Positions 8,909 to 18,867 of a stretch of DNA of 47,980 bases are shown here, piece after piece. How positions within the stretch are numbered: the stretch's first letter is position 1; each line of letters starts with the position of its first letter. Both the position numbers and the translations under genes were made by a program. Below the pieces are notes generated by a model. The model was given only the letters and a program-made list of their open reading frames with translations. It ran no database searches and was not told the origin of the DNA. Where the stretch lies: contig LJVB01000002.1 of NCBI GenBank assembly GCA_001304215.1, positions 1-47,980 on the forward strand. Direction: 5' to 3'. This stretch comes from Acidithiobacillales bacterium SM1_46 (GTDB lineage Bacteria; Pseudomonadota; Gammaproteobacteria; Acidiferrobacterales; Sulfurifustaceae).

Positions 8909-11224
8909 CTATCTGAGCGGTACACCGAGTGTGAATTGGAACCGCTCGACCTGATCACCCGGTTTCTCATTCAGCGGGAACGCATAACTGAAAGCCAGCG
9001 GTCCAACCGGTGACAGCCAATTAAACGCCAAACCCGTCGAATAGCGCAACTCTCCAAGATCAAGGGTCTGCCCGGGGCCATAGACCTGGCCGCCATCAAC
9101 AAACCAGCTCAATCGCATTGACTTGGCGTCCTGCTGCGTCGCCCCGGGCAGCGGAAACAGAAGCTCCATGTTGGCAAGAACGCGTCGGTCGCCGCCGATC
9201 GGGTCAAACGGCTCCTTGCTGTCTCGCGGACCGAGCGAGCGCGACTTGTAACCACGCACCGTCGTGCTGCCACCCGCATAAAAATTCTTGTAGAACGGCA
9301 GCTCCGTCGTATCACCATAGCCGGCTCCATAGCCGATCTCCGCCTTCGCGCGAAAAGTGAAGTCCTCGGTGAGTGGAAGGTAACCGGTCGCCGCCGCCGT
9401 GCCCTTGTAGTACTGCAGGTCGCTTCTCGGTATCGCCGCCTCGCCTGAAAGCGAAAGAATGAGCCCGCTGGTGGGAAATATGCGACTGTCCAGAGTGTCC
9501 TTGGTCCAGCCGAGCGTCCCTTTATAGATGAAATTGTCATCGCCGTATTGTGCGACGAAATCCTGTGATATTTGCGACGAGGTCGTTGTGGTACTGATCT
9601 TGACCCGCTCTATGTCAAATCCAAGGAAAACGCGGTTATCCTCCGAGAGAGGCACGCCGTAGACGAGTCCGACGCCCTGCGTCGTGCTGTTATATGCGGC
9701 GGTACCGGCGTTAGCCGCATCAAACTTGGTTGAGTACAGACTGAACGACTGGCTTATTCCGCTCTGCGTGAGGTAGGGGTTGGTATGTCGAATGTTGAGA
9801 TTACGTGTGCTCTTGCTGGTGTCGATTGCCGCTGACAACTCGTTGCCGGTGCCAAACAGGTTGTTCTGGTTGACACTCGCATTGAGAAGAATGCCATCAG
9901 CGTCCGAGTAGCCAACACCGAACAGTATGTTGCCCGTTGAGCGCTCCTTGACGGTTACGTTCATGTCGACCTGATCCTGCGTGCCCGGCACGGCGGGCGT
10001 TGCAATGTTGACATCCTCAAAGTAGCCAAGACGTTGCAGGCGAACCTTGGAGCGCTGGATCTTGTCGGCCGCATACCAGCTGCCTTCCAATTGCCGCATC
10101 TCGCGCCGCATTACGTAGTCGCGCGTGGAAACGTTTCCGGAAAAATTGATGCGCCGCACATAGGTGCGTTTCCCGGGATCGATATAAAAAGTGAAGAAAA
10201 CCTGCGACTTCTCGCGATCGATTTCCGGAATCGCGTTGACATTCGCGAACGCGTAGCCCGCATTGGTAAGCCGTTCCGTGATCTTCTTAGTGGTCTCCGT
10301 TACCTGCTTGCGCGAGAACACCTGACCCGGCTTGATCGTTACCAGCCCCTTCAGCTCCTCTTCCGGCACAACAAATGTGCCCGCGAGCTTAAAGTCGCGT
10401 ATCGAGTACTTCTTGCCTTCGCGAATGTTGAGCGTGATATACAGACGCTCCTTGTCGGGCGTAATCGTTACCTGGGTCGATTCGATGGCGAATTCGAGAT
10501 AGCCACGGTCCTGGTAGTAGTTTCTCAGACGCTCGATATCGCCTGCGAGTTTCTGCTTGGAATACTGATCACGACTAGAAAGGAAACTAAACCACGCCCA
10601 CCATGGCGCTGGCCCCTGGGTGAACTCATCAAGCAGGTCATCCTCGTCGAACACGCTATTGCCGACAATTTTGACCTGTCGAATGCGTGCCGGGTTTCCT
10701 TCCGACACATCGATTGTGATCGCCACGCGGTTTCGCTCAACCGGGGTAGCGGTCGCCTTGATCAGCACTGCGTAGTAGCCTCGACTGAAGTACTGTTGGC
10801 GCAGATCCTGCTCGACGCGATCGAGCAGCGAGCGGTTGTATACGCGCCCTTCTGCCAGTCCCAGCTCCTTGAGGCCCTTCTTGAGATCATCCTCGGAAAT
10901 CTCCTTGGTTCCGACAATGCGGACCGACCCAATCGAGGGGCGCTCGACCACCGATACGATCAGCACCTCGCCCTGGCGTTCCAGACGAACGTCCCGAAAA
11001 AAGCCGGTCTTGTGCAACGCACGGATGGCCTCCTGGGCCCCCTGTTCCGTGACGGTGTCTCCCACCTTGACGGGCAAATAATTGAAAACCGTTCCGGCGG
11101 AAATACGCTGGAGTCCCTCGACGCGAATGTCGCGAACGACAAATGACTCCAGCGCATGCAGCTGTCCGAACGGACACAACGCAAGCGACACCGCGACAGC
11201 ACGCCGAAGGATGGAAATGGTCAC
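8909..11224 (-). CDS. bamA: Outer-membrane protein assembly factor BamA
   Basis: Central Omp85 component of the BAM complex, inserting beta-barrel proteins into the outer membrane. A signal peptide (ILRRAVAVSLALCPFGQLHA) precedes about five POTRA repeats, the first beginning FVVRDIRVEGLQRI, and a C-terminal 16-strand barrel with the conserved lid-loop motif VRGYKSRSLGPRD; the protein ends in an aromatic-containing strand. The frame opens with a TTG at 11257 overlapping the rseP stop, but the GTG at 11224 starts right at a normal signal peptide (771 residues) and is preferred; the choice is uncertain. It lies between rseP and skp, as in related genomes. Confidence 0.95.
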   Translation of the reverse strand: MTISILRRAVAVSLALCPFGQLHALESFVVRDIRVEGLQRISAGTVFNYLPVKVGDTVTEQGAQEAIRALHKTGFFRDVRLERQGEVLIVSVVERPSIGSVRIVGTKEISEDDLKKGLKELGLAEGRVYNRSLLDRVEQDLRQQYFSRGYYAVLIKATATPVERNRVAITIDVSEGNPARIRQVKIVGNSVFDEDDLLDEFTQGPAPWWAWFSFLSSRDQYSKQKLAGDIERLRNYYQDRGYLEFAIESTQVTITPDKERLYITLNIREGKKYSIRDFKLAGTFVVPEEELKGLVTIKPGQVFSRKQVTETTKKITERLTNAGYAFANVNAIPEIDREKSQVFFTFYIDPGKRTYVRRINFSGNVSTRDYVMRREMRQLEGSWYAADKIQRSKVRLQRLGYFEDVNIATPAVPGTQDQVDMNVTVKERSTGNILFGVGYSDADGILLNASVNQNNLFGTGNELSAAIDTSKSTRNLNIRHTNPYLTQSGISQSFSLYSTKFDAANAGTAAYNSTTQGVGLVYGVPLSEDNRVFLGFDIERVKISTTTTSSQISQDFVAQYGDDNFIYKGTLGWTKDTLDSRIFPTSGLILSLSGEAAIPRSDLQYYKGTAAATGYLPLTEDFTFRAKAEIGYGAGYGDTTELPFYKNFYAGGSTTVRGYKSRSLGPRDSKEPFDPIGGDRRVLANMELLFPLPGATQQDAKSMRLSWFVDGGQVYGPGQTLDLGELRYSTGLAFNWLSPVGPLAFSYAFPLNEKPGDQVERFQFTLGVPLR

Positions 11225-11253
11225 AATGACGTTGTCCGCAAGTGGTGACGCTC

Positions 11254-12615
11254 TCAACCGAGAAGTCGCACGATGTCGTTGTAGAAAGCGAGCACCATCA
11301 ATGCCATCAATAAAGCAATACCGAGCTGTTGTCCGACAACCATGGTGCGTTCCGAGAGCGGACTGCCTTTGACACCTTCGAGTACGTAGTAGAGCAAGTG
11401 CCCGCCGTCCAATACAGGAATGGGCAACAGATTCAGTACACCGAGACTGATGCTGATGGCCACGAGAAACAACATGAACTGGTCGACACCAATGCGCGCC
11501 GAGTAACCAGCATATTGCGCAATCGTTATCGGCCCGCTGATGTTGCTGGTCGATGCCTCGAGACGCAGCATCTCATACAACATCTCAAGAATGACGCGGG
11601 ATGACGTCCAGACATGCCGCAGGCCCTCCCCGGCTGCCTCGAGTGGACCGAGCCGCACCTTCACACGCATCTCGGGCGGTATCTCAGCAAACTTTGGATA
11701 GATGAAGATACGCCCGATCTTGCGCCCGTTGTGCTCCACCGGGTCGGGCGTGACGGTGAGATCGAGCCGTTGGCCATCGCGCTCCAGGGTGAATCGCAGC
11801 GGCTCGCCGGGATGATCATTGATGCGCCGGGCAAGCGACTCCCATGAACCAATGGGTTCACCCTCGATACGCAGCAGTCTGTCCCCCACCTGCATGCCCG
11901 CCCGCTTGGCCGGACCATCCTGCAGTGCGCCCACAATCGGGAGGTACGGCGGAAAATAGCCCACCAGTCCGATGCCGCGCTCGACAAGCGAACTGTTGAT
12001 TTGTGCAACCGGAATGGTGGAAAGGTCAAGCCGGTGCGCGCGCGTCGCGCCCGTGCCATCTCGAGCCTCGATGGTCACGGCCTTTCGCGCCAGCGCGCGC
12101 TCAAAGAGGTATATGCGTCGCTGATCCCAACTCTGCACCCTCATGCCGTCGATCGCCACCAGCTCATCGCCGGCCTTGAGGCCGGCCTGCTCGGCAATCG
12201 AGCCATCCAGCACCCGACCGATCACCGGACGAAGGCCATCCACTCCGACAAGGTAAACAGCCCAGAACGCGACCAGCGCGAACAGAAAGTTGAACAACGG
12301 TCCAGCCACCACAACCGCGATGCGTTTGCTCACTGGCTGCCGATTAAAGGCACGATCACGCTGAGCGCGCGGCACTTCGCCTTCGCGTTCATCGAGCATC
12401 TTCACGTAACCGCCAAGCGGCAGCGCCGCCACGACGAACTCGGTCCGATCGGCACCGAAGCGCCGCGTCCACAGCGGCTTGCCGAATCCGACAGAAAAAC
12501 GCAGCACTTTGATACCGAGCGTGCGCGCCACCCAAAAGTGCCCGAACTCATGCACCACGATCAGCGCTCCGATCGCAACAATGAACGCCAAGAGATGGAA
12601 CAGGAAATCGCTCAT
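11254..12615 (-). CDS. rseP: RIP metalloprotease RseP (site-2 protease)
   Basis: Inner-membrane zinc protease that performs the second cut of anti-sigma factors such as RseA and clears signal-peptide remnants. The 453-residue protein has the zinc motif HEFGH at residues 22-26 in its first membrane helix, two periplasmic PDZ domains (around [20 protein letters not shown] and [16 protein letters not shown]), and a C-terminal membrane region with [11 protein letters not shown] containing the third metal ligand. The ATG at 12615 overlaps the dxr stop (ATGA). No rseA or rseB is present in the window, although an ECF sigma factor with a membrane partner lies at 34256-35765. Confidence 0.96.
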   Translation of the reverse strand: MSDFLFHLLAFIVAIGALIVVHEFGHFWVARTLGIKVLRFSVGFGKPLWTRRFGADRTEFVVAALPLGGYVKMLDEREGEVPRAQRDRAFNRQPVSKRIAVVVAGPLFNFLFALVAFWAVYLVGVDGLRPVIGRVLDGSIAEQAGLKAGDELVAIDGMRVQSWDQRRIYLFERALARKAVTIEARDGTGATRAHRLDLSTIPVAQINSSLVERGIGLVGYFPPYLPIVGALQDGPAKRAGMQVGDRLLRIEGEPIGSWESLARRINDHPGEPLRFTLERDGQRLDLTVTPDPVEHNGRKIGRIFIYPKFAEIPPEMRVKVRLGPLEAAGEGLRHVWTSSRVILEMLYEMLRLEASTSNISGPITIAQYAGYSARIGVDQFMLFLVAISISLGVLNLLPIPVLDGGHLLYYVLEGVKGSPLSERTMVVGQQLGIALLMALMVLAFYNDIVRLLG

Positions 12616-13820
12616 GTCGCCCTCTGCGTCATTACCGGACGCTGGGCGTCGACCCATGACTGGGCCGCGGCACGGGCCGCGGCGTCATCCCCTAGAACCA
12701 CCTCAAGCGTGACCGCCTCGTGCACCGCCACGCAAGCGAGCCCATGCTCGATGACGCGCGGAATGTCTGTGAAACCAATCTTGCGATCAAGAAAAGACTG
12801 TACCGCCACCTCGTTCGCGGCATTCAGAATGGCCGGTGCCGTGCCACCACGTTCCGCCGCCACTTGCGCGAGTCCCAGACACGGGAAACGTTCGGTGTCG
12901 GGCGGACTGAAATCGAGCCGCCCGATCGTGAACAAGTCCAGGCTTGCGACGCCGGCCTCGATTCGTTCCGGAAATCCCAGCGCGTGTGCGATCGGGGTAC
13001 GCATGTCGGGATTGCCCAGTTGGGCGAGCACCGAGCCATCAGCATATTCGACCAGGGAGTGGATAACGCTTTGCGGATGAATCACGACTTCGACCTTTTC
13101 CGGCTTTACTCCAAAGAGCCAGCAGGCCTCAATAAGTTCCAATCCCTTGTTCATGAGCGTGGCGGAATCGACTGAAATCTTGCGACCCATTACCCAGTTG
13201 GGGTGAGCAACGGCCTGTTCGGGCGTGACTCGCACAAGCTCCGATGCGGCTGTCGTTCGGAAAGGGCCACCGGAGCAGGTGAGCAGGATGCGCCGAATGG
13301 CCGGCACAGAGTCTCCGGCCCGAAATCCGGCGGGCAGACACTGGAAGATGGCGTTGTGCTCGCTGTCCACGGGCAGAAGTTCGGCGCCGCTGTGCTGCGC
13401 CGCATCCAAAAACAGGTGCCCGCACATCACCAACGGTTCCTTATTCGCAAGAAGCACCCTCTTGCCGGACCGCACTGCGGCCAACGCGGGCAACAGACCC
13501 GCCGCACCAACGATTGCTGCCACCACAATGTCGGCACGCGCATGTGTCGCGACGTGCTCCAGACCCTCCTTGCCAACCAGCACCTCTGTTGAGGCCGCTA
13601 CGCCATGCAATTGTTCTGCGAGCTTCTTCGCGCTTTGCACGTCCGGCACGACCGCGTACGCGGGCATATACTGGCGGCACTGCTCGAACAGCCGGTCGAT
13701 CTGTGTATTGGCAGTGAGCGCCAAGACTTCAAAACGTTGTGGGTGGCGCGCCAACACATCAAGCGTATTGACGCCAATCGATCCGGTGGAACCAAGCACA
13801 ACTACCCTGCGCACGCTCAC
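12612..13820 (-). CDS. dxr: 1-deoxy-D-xylulose 5-phosphate reductoisomerase
   Basis: Converts DXP to MEP with NADPH, the committed step of the non-mevalonate isoprenoid pathway, upstream of the undecaprenyl carrier made by UppS two genes away. The 402-residue sequence opens with the Rossmann motif [11 protein letters not shown], has [12 protein letters not shown], the metal/substrate region [13 protein letters not shown], the flexible loop segment [14 protein letters not shown] and [14 protein letters not shown]. The start is GTG at 13820, overlapping the cdsA stop by GTGA; the stop overlaps rseP by ATGA. Confidence 0.97.
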   Translation of the reverse strand: MSVRRVVVLGSTGSIGVNTLDVLARHPQRFEVLALTANTQIDRLFEQCRQYMPAYAVVPDVQSAKKLAEQLHGVAASTEVLVGKEGLEHVATHARADIVVAAIVGAAGLLPALAAVRSGKRVLLANKEPLVMCGHLFLDAAQHSGAELLPVDSEHNAIFQCLPAGFRAGDSVPAIRRILLTCSGGPFRTTAASELVRVTPEQAVAHPNWVMGRKISVDSATLMNKGLELIEACWLFGVKPEKVEVVIHPQSVIHSLVEYADGSVLAQLGNPDMRTPIAHALGFPERIEAGVASLDLFTIGRLDFSPPDTERFPCLGLAQVAAERGGTAPAILNAANEVAVQSFLDRKIGFTDIPRVIEHGLACVAVHEAVTLEVVLGDDAAARAAAQSWVDAQRPVMTQRAT

Positions 13821-14665
13821 GCCAGTAGCCTCTGTACGTAGTACCAGCCGAGGGCAAAGACGGGCAGGCCCGCCGACATCGCATCCACGCGATCACAGAC
13901 GCCACCATGCCCGGGAAGGAGGTTGCCCGAATCCTTCACACCGGCAAGGCGCTTGAACTTGCTCTCCAACAGATCGCCCAACACAGATACCAGCACACTC
14001 ACTGCCGCCAGCGCGAGCCACGCCGTGAGCGGCACGCCCGAAAGCTTCCAGCCCGCAACTCCGGCGATTGCGGCCAAGAGCATGGCGCCGGCCAGCCCTC
14101 CCACCACGCCCTCGATGGTCTTGCCGGGGCTCACACTCGGAGCAAGCTTGTGCCTGCCGAAACGATGGCCAGTGAAATATGCAAACGTATCGGCCGCCCA
14201 TACCAATGAGAATGCATACAACAACAGCCAGGGCCGATGAATATCTGCCACAAACAAGTACATGGCCGAGAGCCAGAGCGGCACTAGTACAAAGAAACCG
14301 CTCATGACCTTGCCGGCGCGCGCACCGTACAAACCGCGCCCGGCGGCCGCTTCCCCCTGGTCGGTCACCATGCTCACCAGCGAGGCTGCCCAAAAGATCA
14401 ACACCACACCCAGCGGCCAGCGCAGCCACGCATGCGATGCATTAACAAGCAACGCGGCAATCAATCCGGCACCAATTCCCATTACGGCAAGGACAAAACC
14501 CATGCGCGCGCCACGGCCAAGGCCTGCCAAGGCACCCCACTCCCAGGCCCCGAGACCGATCAGTACGCCGAACCACGCAGCCAACACGGGCGCAGGTAGT
14601 ACAAACATGCCCCCGACGAAAATGACGATCAGCAGCAGTGCGGTGACGACTCGATACCTAAGCAT
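13817..14665 (-). CDS. cdsA: Phosphatidate cytidylyltransferase
   Basis: Makes CDP-diacylglycerol from phosphatidic acid and CTP for all phospholipid synthesis. The 282-residue protein is an integral membrane protein with about eight hydrophobic segments. Its C-terminal part contains the family signature: [20 protein letters not shown] followed by GVCDRVD, with the metal-binding Asp residues. The ATG at 14665 lies 8 bp inside the end of uppS, so translation is probably coupled; its stop overlaps the dxr GTG. Confidence 0.96.
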   Translation of the reverse strand: MLRYRVVTALLLIVIFVGGMFVLPAPVLAAWFGVLIGLGAWEWGALAGLGRGARMGFVLAVMGIGAGLIAALLVNASHAWLRWPLGVVLIFWAASLVSMVTDQGEAAAGRGLYGARAGKVMSGFFVLVPLWLSAMYLFVADIHRPWLLLYAFSLVWAADTFAYFTGHRFGRHKLAPSVSPGKTIEGVVGGLAGAMLLAAIAGVAGWKLSGVPLTAWLALAAVSVLVSVLGDLLESKFKRLAGVKDSGNLLPGHGGVCDRVDAMSAGLPVFALGWYYVQRLLA

Positions 14666-15428
14666 GGCGCGCTTCGATCTGCTCGCCAGTCAGGCCGAAG
14701 CGGCGCTGGCGGCCGCGAAAGGACGCGAGCGCCTCTTCGAATTGCGCGCGATCGAAGTCCGGCCACAGTACCGGTGTGAAGTAAAGCTCTGTGTAGGCCA
14801 ACTGCCACAGCAGGAAGTTGCTGACGCGCTGCTCACCGCCGGTGCGAATAAACAAATCCGGTTCGGGGGTCCCGTATAACGAAAGAAACGGCTCAAGGCT
14901 GTCCGGTGTGATCGCATCCGGACTGATCTCGCCCCGCTGCGCCTGGCGTGCCAGCGCGGCGGCTGCCTGGGCAATGTCCCAGCGCCCGCCATAGTTCGCT
15001 GCAACCGTGAGTGTCAGCTTGTCGTTGTTGCGCGTGAGATCTTCGGCAGCGCGGATGCCGCGGACCAGTTCCTCTCCGAACGCCTCGACGGCACCAATGA
15101 CGCGAAAGCGAACTTGGTTCTTGTGCAACTTGTCGACCTCGCGTTCGAGCGCGGTCACGAACAGTTCCTTCAGCAGCGATACTTCCTGCGGCGGCCGGCG
15201 CCAGTTCTCGCTTGAGAACGCAAACACCGTAGCGTAGGGAATACCATGTTCGCCGCAGGCAACGACAAGGTCGCGCACGCGTTCAACCCCTTTCCGATGT
15301 CCGGCCACGCGAGGCATCCCGCGGCGCCGCGCCCAGCGGCCATTGCCATCCATGATGACCGCGACGTGCCTTGGCGTATCGCCAAGGGGCGGCGGCGGAG
15401 ACTGCTGGCTGGCGGAGGATGAACTCAT
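14658..15428 (-). CDS. uppS: Undecaprenyl diphosphate synthase (cis-prenyltransferase)
   Basis: Extends farnesyl diphosphate with eight isopentenyl units to the C55 lipid carrier for peptidoglycan and O-antigen. The 256-residue sequence has a low-complexity Ser/Pro-rich start, then HVAVIMDGNGRWARRRG with catalytic D27, GHRKGVERVRD, FAFSSENW, and the C-terminal substrate motif PDLFIRTGGEQRVSNFLLWQ. The ATG at 15428 has no evident Shine-Dalgarno sequence and lies 23 bp after frr. Confidence 0.97.
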   Translation of the reverse strand: MSSSSASQQSPPPPLGDTPRHVAVIMDGNGRWARRRGMPRVAGHRKGVERVRDLVVACGEHGIPYATVFAFSSENWRRPPQEVSLLKELFVTALEREVDKLHKNQVRFRVIGAVEAFGEELVRGIRAAEDLTRNNDKLTLTVAANYGGRWDIAQAAAALARQAQRGEISPDAITPDSLEPFLSLYGTPEPDLFIRTGGEQRVSNFLLWQLAYTELYFTPVLWPDFDRAQFEEALASFRGRQRRFGLTGEQIEARHA

Positions 15429-15451
15429 GAGTGCAGGAAGCGGCAGGTCAA

Positions 15452-16018
15452 TCAGACCTGCATAATTTCCTTTTCCTTGGCAGCCACCAGCTTGTCGATC
15501 TCGGCAATGTGCCTGTCAGTCGACTTCTGCACAGCCTCCTCGGCGCGTTTGTCATCGTCCTCGGTGATGAGTTTCTTCTTGAGCAGTTCCTTGAGCTGAT
15601 GATTGGCATCGCGCCGCACATTGCGAATGGCGACCTTGGCGTTCTCGCCCTCGGCGCGCACGTGCTTGCCAAGTTCCTTGCGTCGCTCCTCCGTAAGCGA
15701 GGGCAACGGAACGCGTATGACGCCCCCGGCCGGAACCGGATTGAGCCCAAGATCCGACTCCCGAATCGCCTTCTCAATGCTCTGCGCGGCCCCCTTGTCG
15801 TACGGCGTCACCGTGAGGGTGCGCGCGTCGGAGACCGAAATATTGGCTAGCTGGTTGAGGGGCGATTTCGTTCCGTAGTAGTCAATGCGAATATTTTCCA
15901 GCAGGCCGGGGTGGGCGCGCCCGGTGCGCACCTTGGCCAGATCGCCCTTCAACGTCTCGAGCGACTTGTTCATCCGTTCATCGGCGTCCTTCTTGGTGTC
16001 TTCTACGCTATGCGACAT
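15452..16018 (-). CDS. frr: Ribosome recycling factor
   Basis: Splits post-termination ribosomes together with EF-G. The 188-residue product, close to the usual 185, starts MSHSVEDTKKDADERMNKSL and contains VRTGRAHPGLLENIRIDYYG, PLNQLANISVSDARTLTVTP and a C-terminal helical region. The frame is open to 16132, but the ATG at 16018 has AGGAG 7 nt upstream and matches the family N-terminus. It lies 2 bp after the pyrH stop in the rpsB-tsf-pyrH-frr order. Confidence 0.97.
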   Translation of the reverse strand: MSHSVEDTKKDADERMNKSLETLKGDLAKVRTGRAHPGLLENIRIDYYGTKSPLNQLANISVSDARTLTVTPYDKGAAQSIEKAIRESDLGLNPVPAGGVIRVPLPSLTEERRKELGKHVRAEGENAKVAIRNVRRDANHQLKELLKKKLITEDDDKRAEEAVQKSTDRHIAEIDKLVAAKEKEIMQV

Positions 16019-16020
16019 GG

Positions 16021-16749
<729 letters not shown>

Positions 16750-17634
16750 TCAGCCTCCCTTGACCGTGGCCATCACTTCAGCCGCGAAATCGGCCGCTTT
16801 CTTCTCAATTCCCTCACCCACCTCGTAGCGCAGGAAGCGCAACACCCGAGCATTCCTGCCCTTCAGAAGCTTCTCAACCGAGGTGTCCGGATCCTTGACG
16901 AACGGCTGTCCAAGCAACGTGATCTCCCCAAGGAACTTGCTTACGCGACCCTCGACCATCTTCTCAATGATGTTCGCCGGCTTGCCAGACTGTTGCGCCT
17001 GCTCGGTGAAAATTTCCTTCTCCTTGGCAATGCGATCGGCCGGCACCTGGTCGCGCGATACGCACTCTGGCCGGCTCGCCGCGATATGCATCGCGAGATC
17101 TTTGGCGAGCTCAGAATCGCCACCCTCCATCTCCACGAGCACTCCAATCTTGCGCCCATGCAGGTAGCTGCCGATACGGTGGCCGCTGGTGATTCGATCA
17201 AAGCGCCGGACGCCCATCTTCTCGCCGAGCTTCGCCACCAGCGCCTCAAGACCTTGCGCAACCGTCGCCGAAGCGCCGTCCTTGAGCGGCAGCTTGAGCA
17301 GGGAATCCACGTTGGCCGGATTCGATACGGCCACACGGGCCGCCACATCGGCGGCGAAGGCGAGAAAATCGTCGCCCTTGGCAACAAAGTCCGTTTCTGA
17401 ATTGACCTCGACCATGGCGGCAAGCGTGCCGTCGGTACTGACATGGATTGCAATCGCGCCGTCAGCCGCGGTGCGCCCCGCCTTCTTTTCGAGTTTGGCA
17501 CCCGCCTTCTTACGCAGCAGGTCCGCGGCCGCCTCCATGTCGCCATTGGTCTCGGTGAGCGCAGCCTTGCACTCCATCATCCCGAGCCCGGTACGCTCGC
17601 GCAGTTCCTTGACCATCTGGGCGGAAATTGTCAT
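16750..17634 (-). CDS. tsf: Elongation factor Ts
   Basis: Guanine nucleotide exchange factor for EF-Tu. The 294-residue sequence starts with a UBA-like domain carrying the signature VKELRERTGLGMMECKAAL, then GDMEAAADLLRKKG-like sequence (here RKKAGAKLEKKAGR), the core region VEVNSETDFVAKGDDF and HIAASRPECVSRDQVP. The frame is open to 17712, but the ATG at 17634 follows GGAG and gives the standard MTISAQMVKELRERTG. It lies 109 bp downstream of rpsB, the universal rpsB-tsf pair. Confidence 0.98.
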   Translation of the reverse strand: MTISAQMVKELRERTGLGMMECKAALTETNGDMEAAADLLRKKAGAKLEKKAGRTAADGAIAIHVSTDGTLAAMVEVNSETDFVAKGDDFLAFAADVAARVAVSNPANVDSLLKLPLKDGASATVAQGLEALVAKLGEKMGVRRFDRITSGHRIGSYLHGRKIGVLVEMEGGDSELAKDLAMHIAASRPECVSRDQVPADRIAKEKEIFTEQAQQSGKPANIIEKMVEGRVSKFLGEITLLGQPFVKDPDTSVEKLLKGRNARVLRFLRYEVGEGIEKKAADFAAEVMATVKGG

Positions 17635-17712
17635 TTCTTTCTCCGTCTGAATTCCTAAACGCGGGTAACAAGGCGCCGCACGCGGGATCAATACTGTCGG
17701 GTGCTGGTACAT

Positions 17713-17730
17713 CCCGCCGACGGCGGCGGG
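17713..17730 (-). terminator. GC hairpin in the rpsB-tsf intergenic region
   Basis: A perfect 7-bp stem (CCCGCCG/CGGCGGG) with a 4-nt loop begins about 14 nt after the rpsB stop. No run of T follows, so it looks like a processing, stabilising or partial-attenuation hairpin, not a full intrinsic terminator. That would allow more S2 than EF-Ts message, but this is inference. Confidence 0.4.
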
Positions 17731-17743
17731 GCTTTGCTGCGCG

Positions 17744-18619
17744 CTAGGCTTCCGGCTTTTTGGTTCGCGGCGTGGCGGTACGCGTCTTACGCTTTGCCCT
17801 GGGTGCCGCCTCGGCTTCGGATTCTTCCGTCACTTCTCCAGCAGCCGTGCGCTTCTTCGCGACCACCTTTACCTTGGCGGATTCTTCCTTCACCTCGACA
17901 AATTCGTCGTCGCTTACGGATTCACCGATTTCGCGCTGAGACGCGCCCTCGATGACAGCATCGGCCGCGGACTGCGCGTACAGGCGAATCGCCCGTATGG
18001 CATCATCATTGCCTGGAATAACGTAGTCGACCCCATCTGGCTTGCAGTTCGAGTCGACGACGCCGACCACCGGTATCCCGAGCCGATTGGCCTCCGATAC
18101 CGCGATATACTCGTGGCCGACATCGATCACGAACAGCGCATCCGGCACGCCCGGCATTGCCTTGATGCCGCCCAGGCTTTTCTCGAGCTTCTCACGCTCG
18201 CGATCAAGATCGAGCAGTTCCTTCTTGGAAAGCTTCTGCGAGCTGGTTTCGTCCGCCAGCAGTGACTCGAGCAGCTTGAGGCGCTCGATAGAGCGGCGCA
18301 CAGTGCGGTAGTTGGTCAGCATGCCACCCAGCCAGCGATGGCTCACGGACGGCATGCCGCAGCGCTGGGCCTCTTCCGCCACGATATCCTGCGCCTGGCG
18401 CTTGGTGCCGACGAACAGTACTGTCCCACCGTTGTGCGCCAGCTTCTTCAGAAAAGCCATCGCCTCGTTGAAAAGCGGCAGCGTCGCCTCGAGATTGATG
18501 ATATGGATCTTGTTGCGGTCCCCAAAAATGTAGGGACGCATCTTGGGGTGCCAGAATCGCGTCTGGTGGCCGAAATGCACGCCGGCCTCCAGCATCTGGC
18601 GCATGGTAACGTTCGCCAT
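17744..18619 (-). CDS. rpsB: 30S ribosomal protein S2
   Basis: S2 binds the 30S head-platform cleft late in assembly, working with bS1. The sequence begins [20 protein letters not shown] and has [48 protein letters not shown] and [20 protein letters not shown], all standard S2. At 291 residues it is about 50 longer than E. coli S2 (241): the extra C-terminal tail is acidic ([14 protein letters not shown]) and then Lys/Arg/Ala-rich (ending TPRTKKPEA). The ATG at 18619 has AAGGAG 6 nt upstream. A second AAGGAG-ATG pair lies in its leader in another frame (see findings). Confidence 0.98.
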   Translation of the reverse strand: MANVTMRQMLEAGVHFGHQTRFWHPKMRPYIFGDRNKIHIINLEATLPLFNEAMAFLKKLAHNGGTVLFVGTKRQAQDIVAEEAQRCGMPSVSHRWLGGMLTNYRTVRRSIERLKLLESLLADETSSQKLSKKELLDLDREREKLEKSLGGIKAMPGVPDALFVIDVGHEYIAVSEANRLGIPVVGVVDSNCKPDGVDYVIPGNDDAIRAIRLYAQSAADAVIEGASQREIGESVSDDEFVEVKEESAKVKVVAKKRTAAGEVTEESEAEAAPRAKRKTRTATPRTKKPEA

Positions 18620-18734
18620 CTCTTGCTCCTTCGGGTTTTTCCGCCGCGGTCCCCATACATCAACTCCTTCTTCGCTACTGCTGAAGACGGAGCACCCGGA
18701 TGTACGTGTCGGAGCCGCGTGTGGGTTGAGGTTA

Positions 18735-18777
18735 ATAAAGCGCGCGCTTTATACCATAGCCGGCTGCATAAGAACAA
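18735..18777 (-). promoter_or_regulatory. Candidate rpsB promoter with GC-rich discriminator and 18-bp palindrome
   Basis: On the minus strand a TATAAA hexamer (18748-18753) lies 18 bp after TTGTTC (18772-18777), a weak -35. Immediately after the -10 comes GCGCGCGC, a GC-rich discriminator of the kind found at stringently controlled ribosomal promoters. The hexamer overlaps a perfect 18-bp palindrome, ATAAAGCGCGCGCTTTAT (18735-18752), covering the predicted start of transcription. The leader to the rpsB ATG would be about 125 nt. Promoter assignment is by eye only. Confidence 0.45.
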
Positions 18778-18779
18778 TG

Positions 18780-18846
18780 TTTTCAGGGGTTTGGCGAGAA
18801 TTTGTTTGATTTAGGCCCTTTCTAAATACCGTCTAATCCCTGAAAA
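18780..18846. repeat. Paired inverted repeat TTTTCAGGG in the rpsB-map divergent region
   Basis: TTTTCAGGG at 18780-18788 and its exact complement CCCTGAAAA at 18838-18846 are separated by 49 bp. Flanking bases are also similar (AT.TTTTCAGGG.TT.G on each strand). A weak map promoter candidate (TTGTTT 18802-18807, 15-bp spacer, TAAATA 18823-18828) lies between the arms. The pair could be two half-operators for one regulator of both genes; this is inference. Confidence 0.4.
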
Positions 18847-18867
18847 TATCGCCGAAGTTGTCTACTC

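Noticed and set aside
10034-11146. 370-codon open frame on the plus strand opposite bamA
   Set aside because: It lies wholly antisense to a certain gene, has no recognisable domain or RBS, and long antisense frames are expected in GC-rich codon-biased DNA.
12001-13080. 359-codon open frame on the plus strand opposite rseP and dxr
   Set aside because: Spans parts of two certain genes on the other strand and shows no domain.
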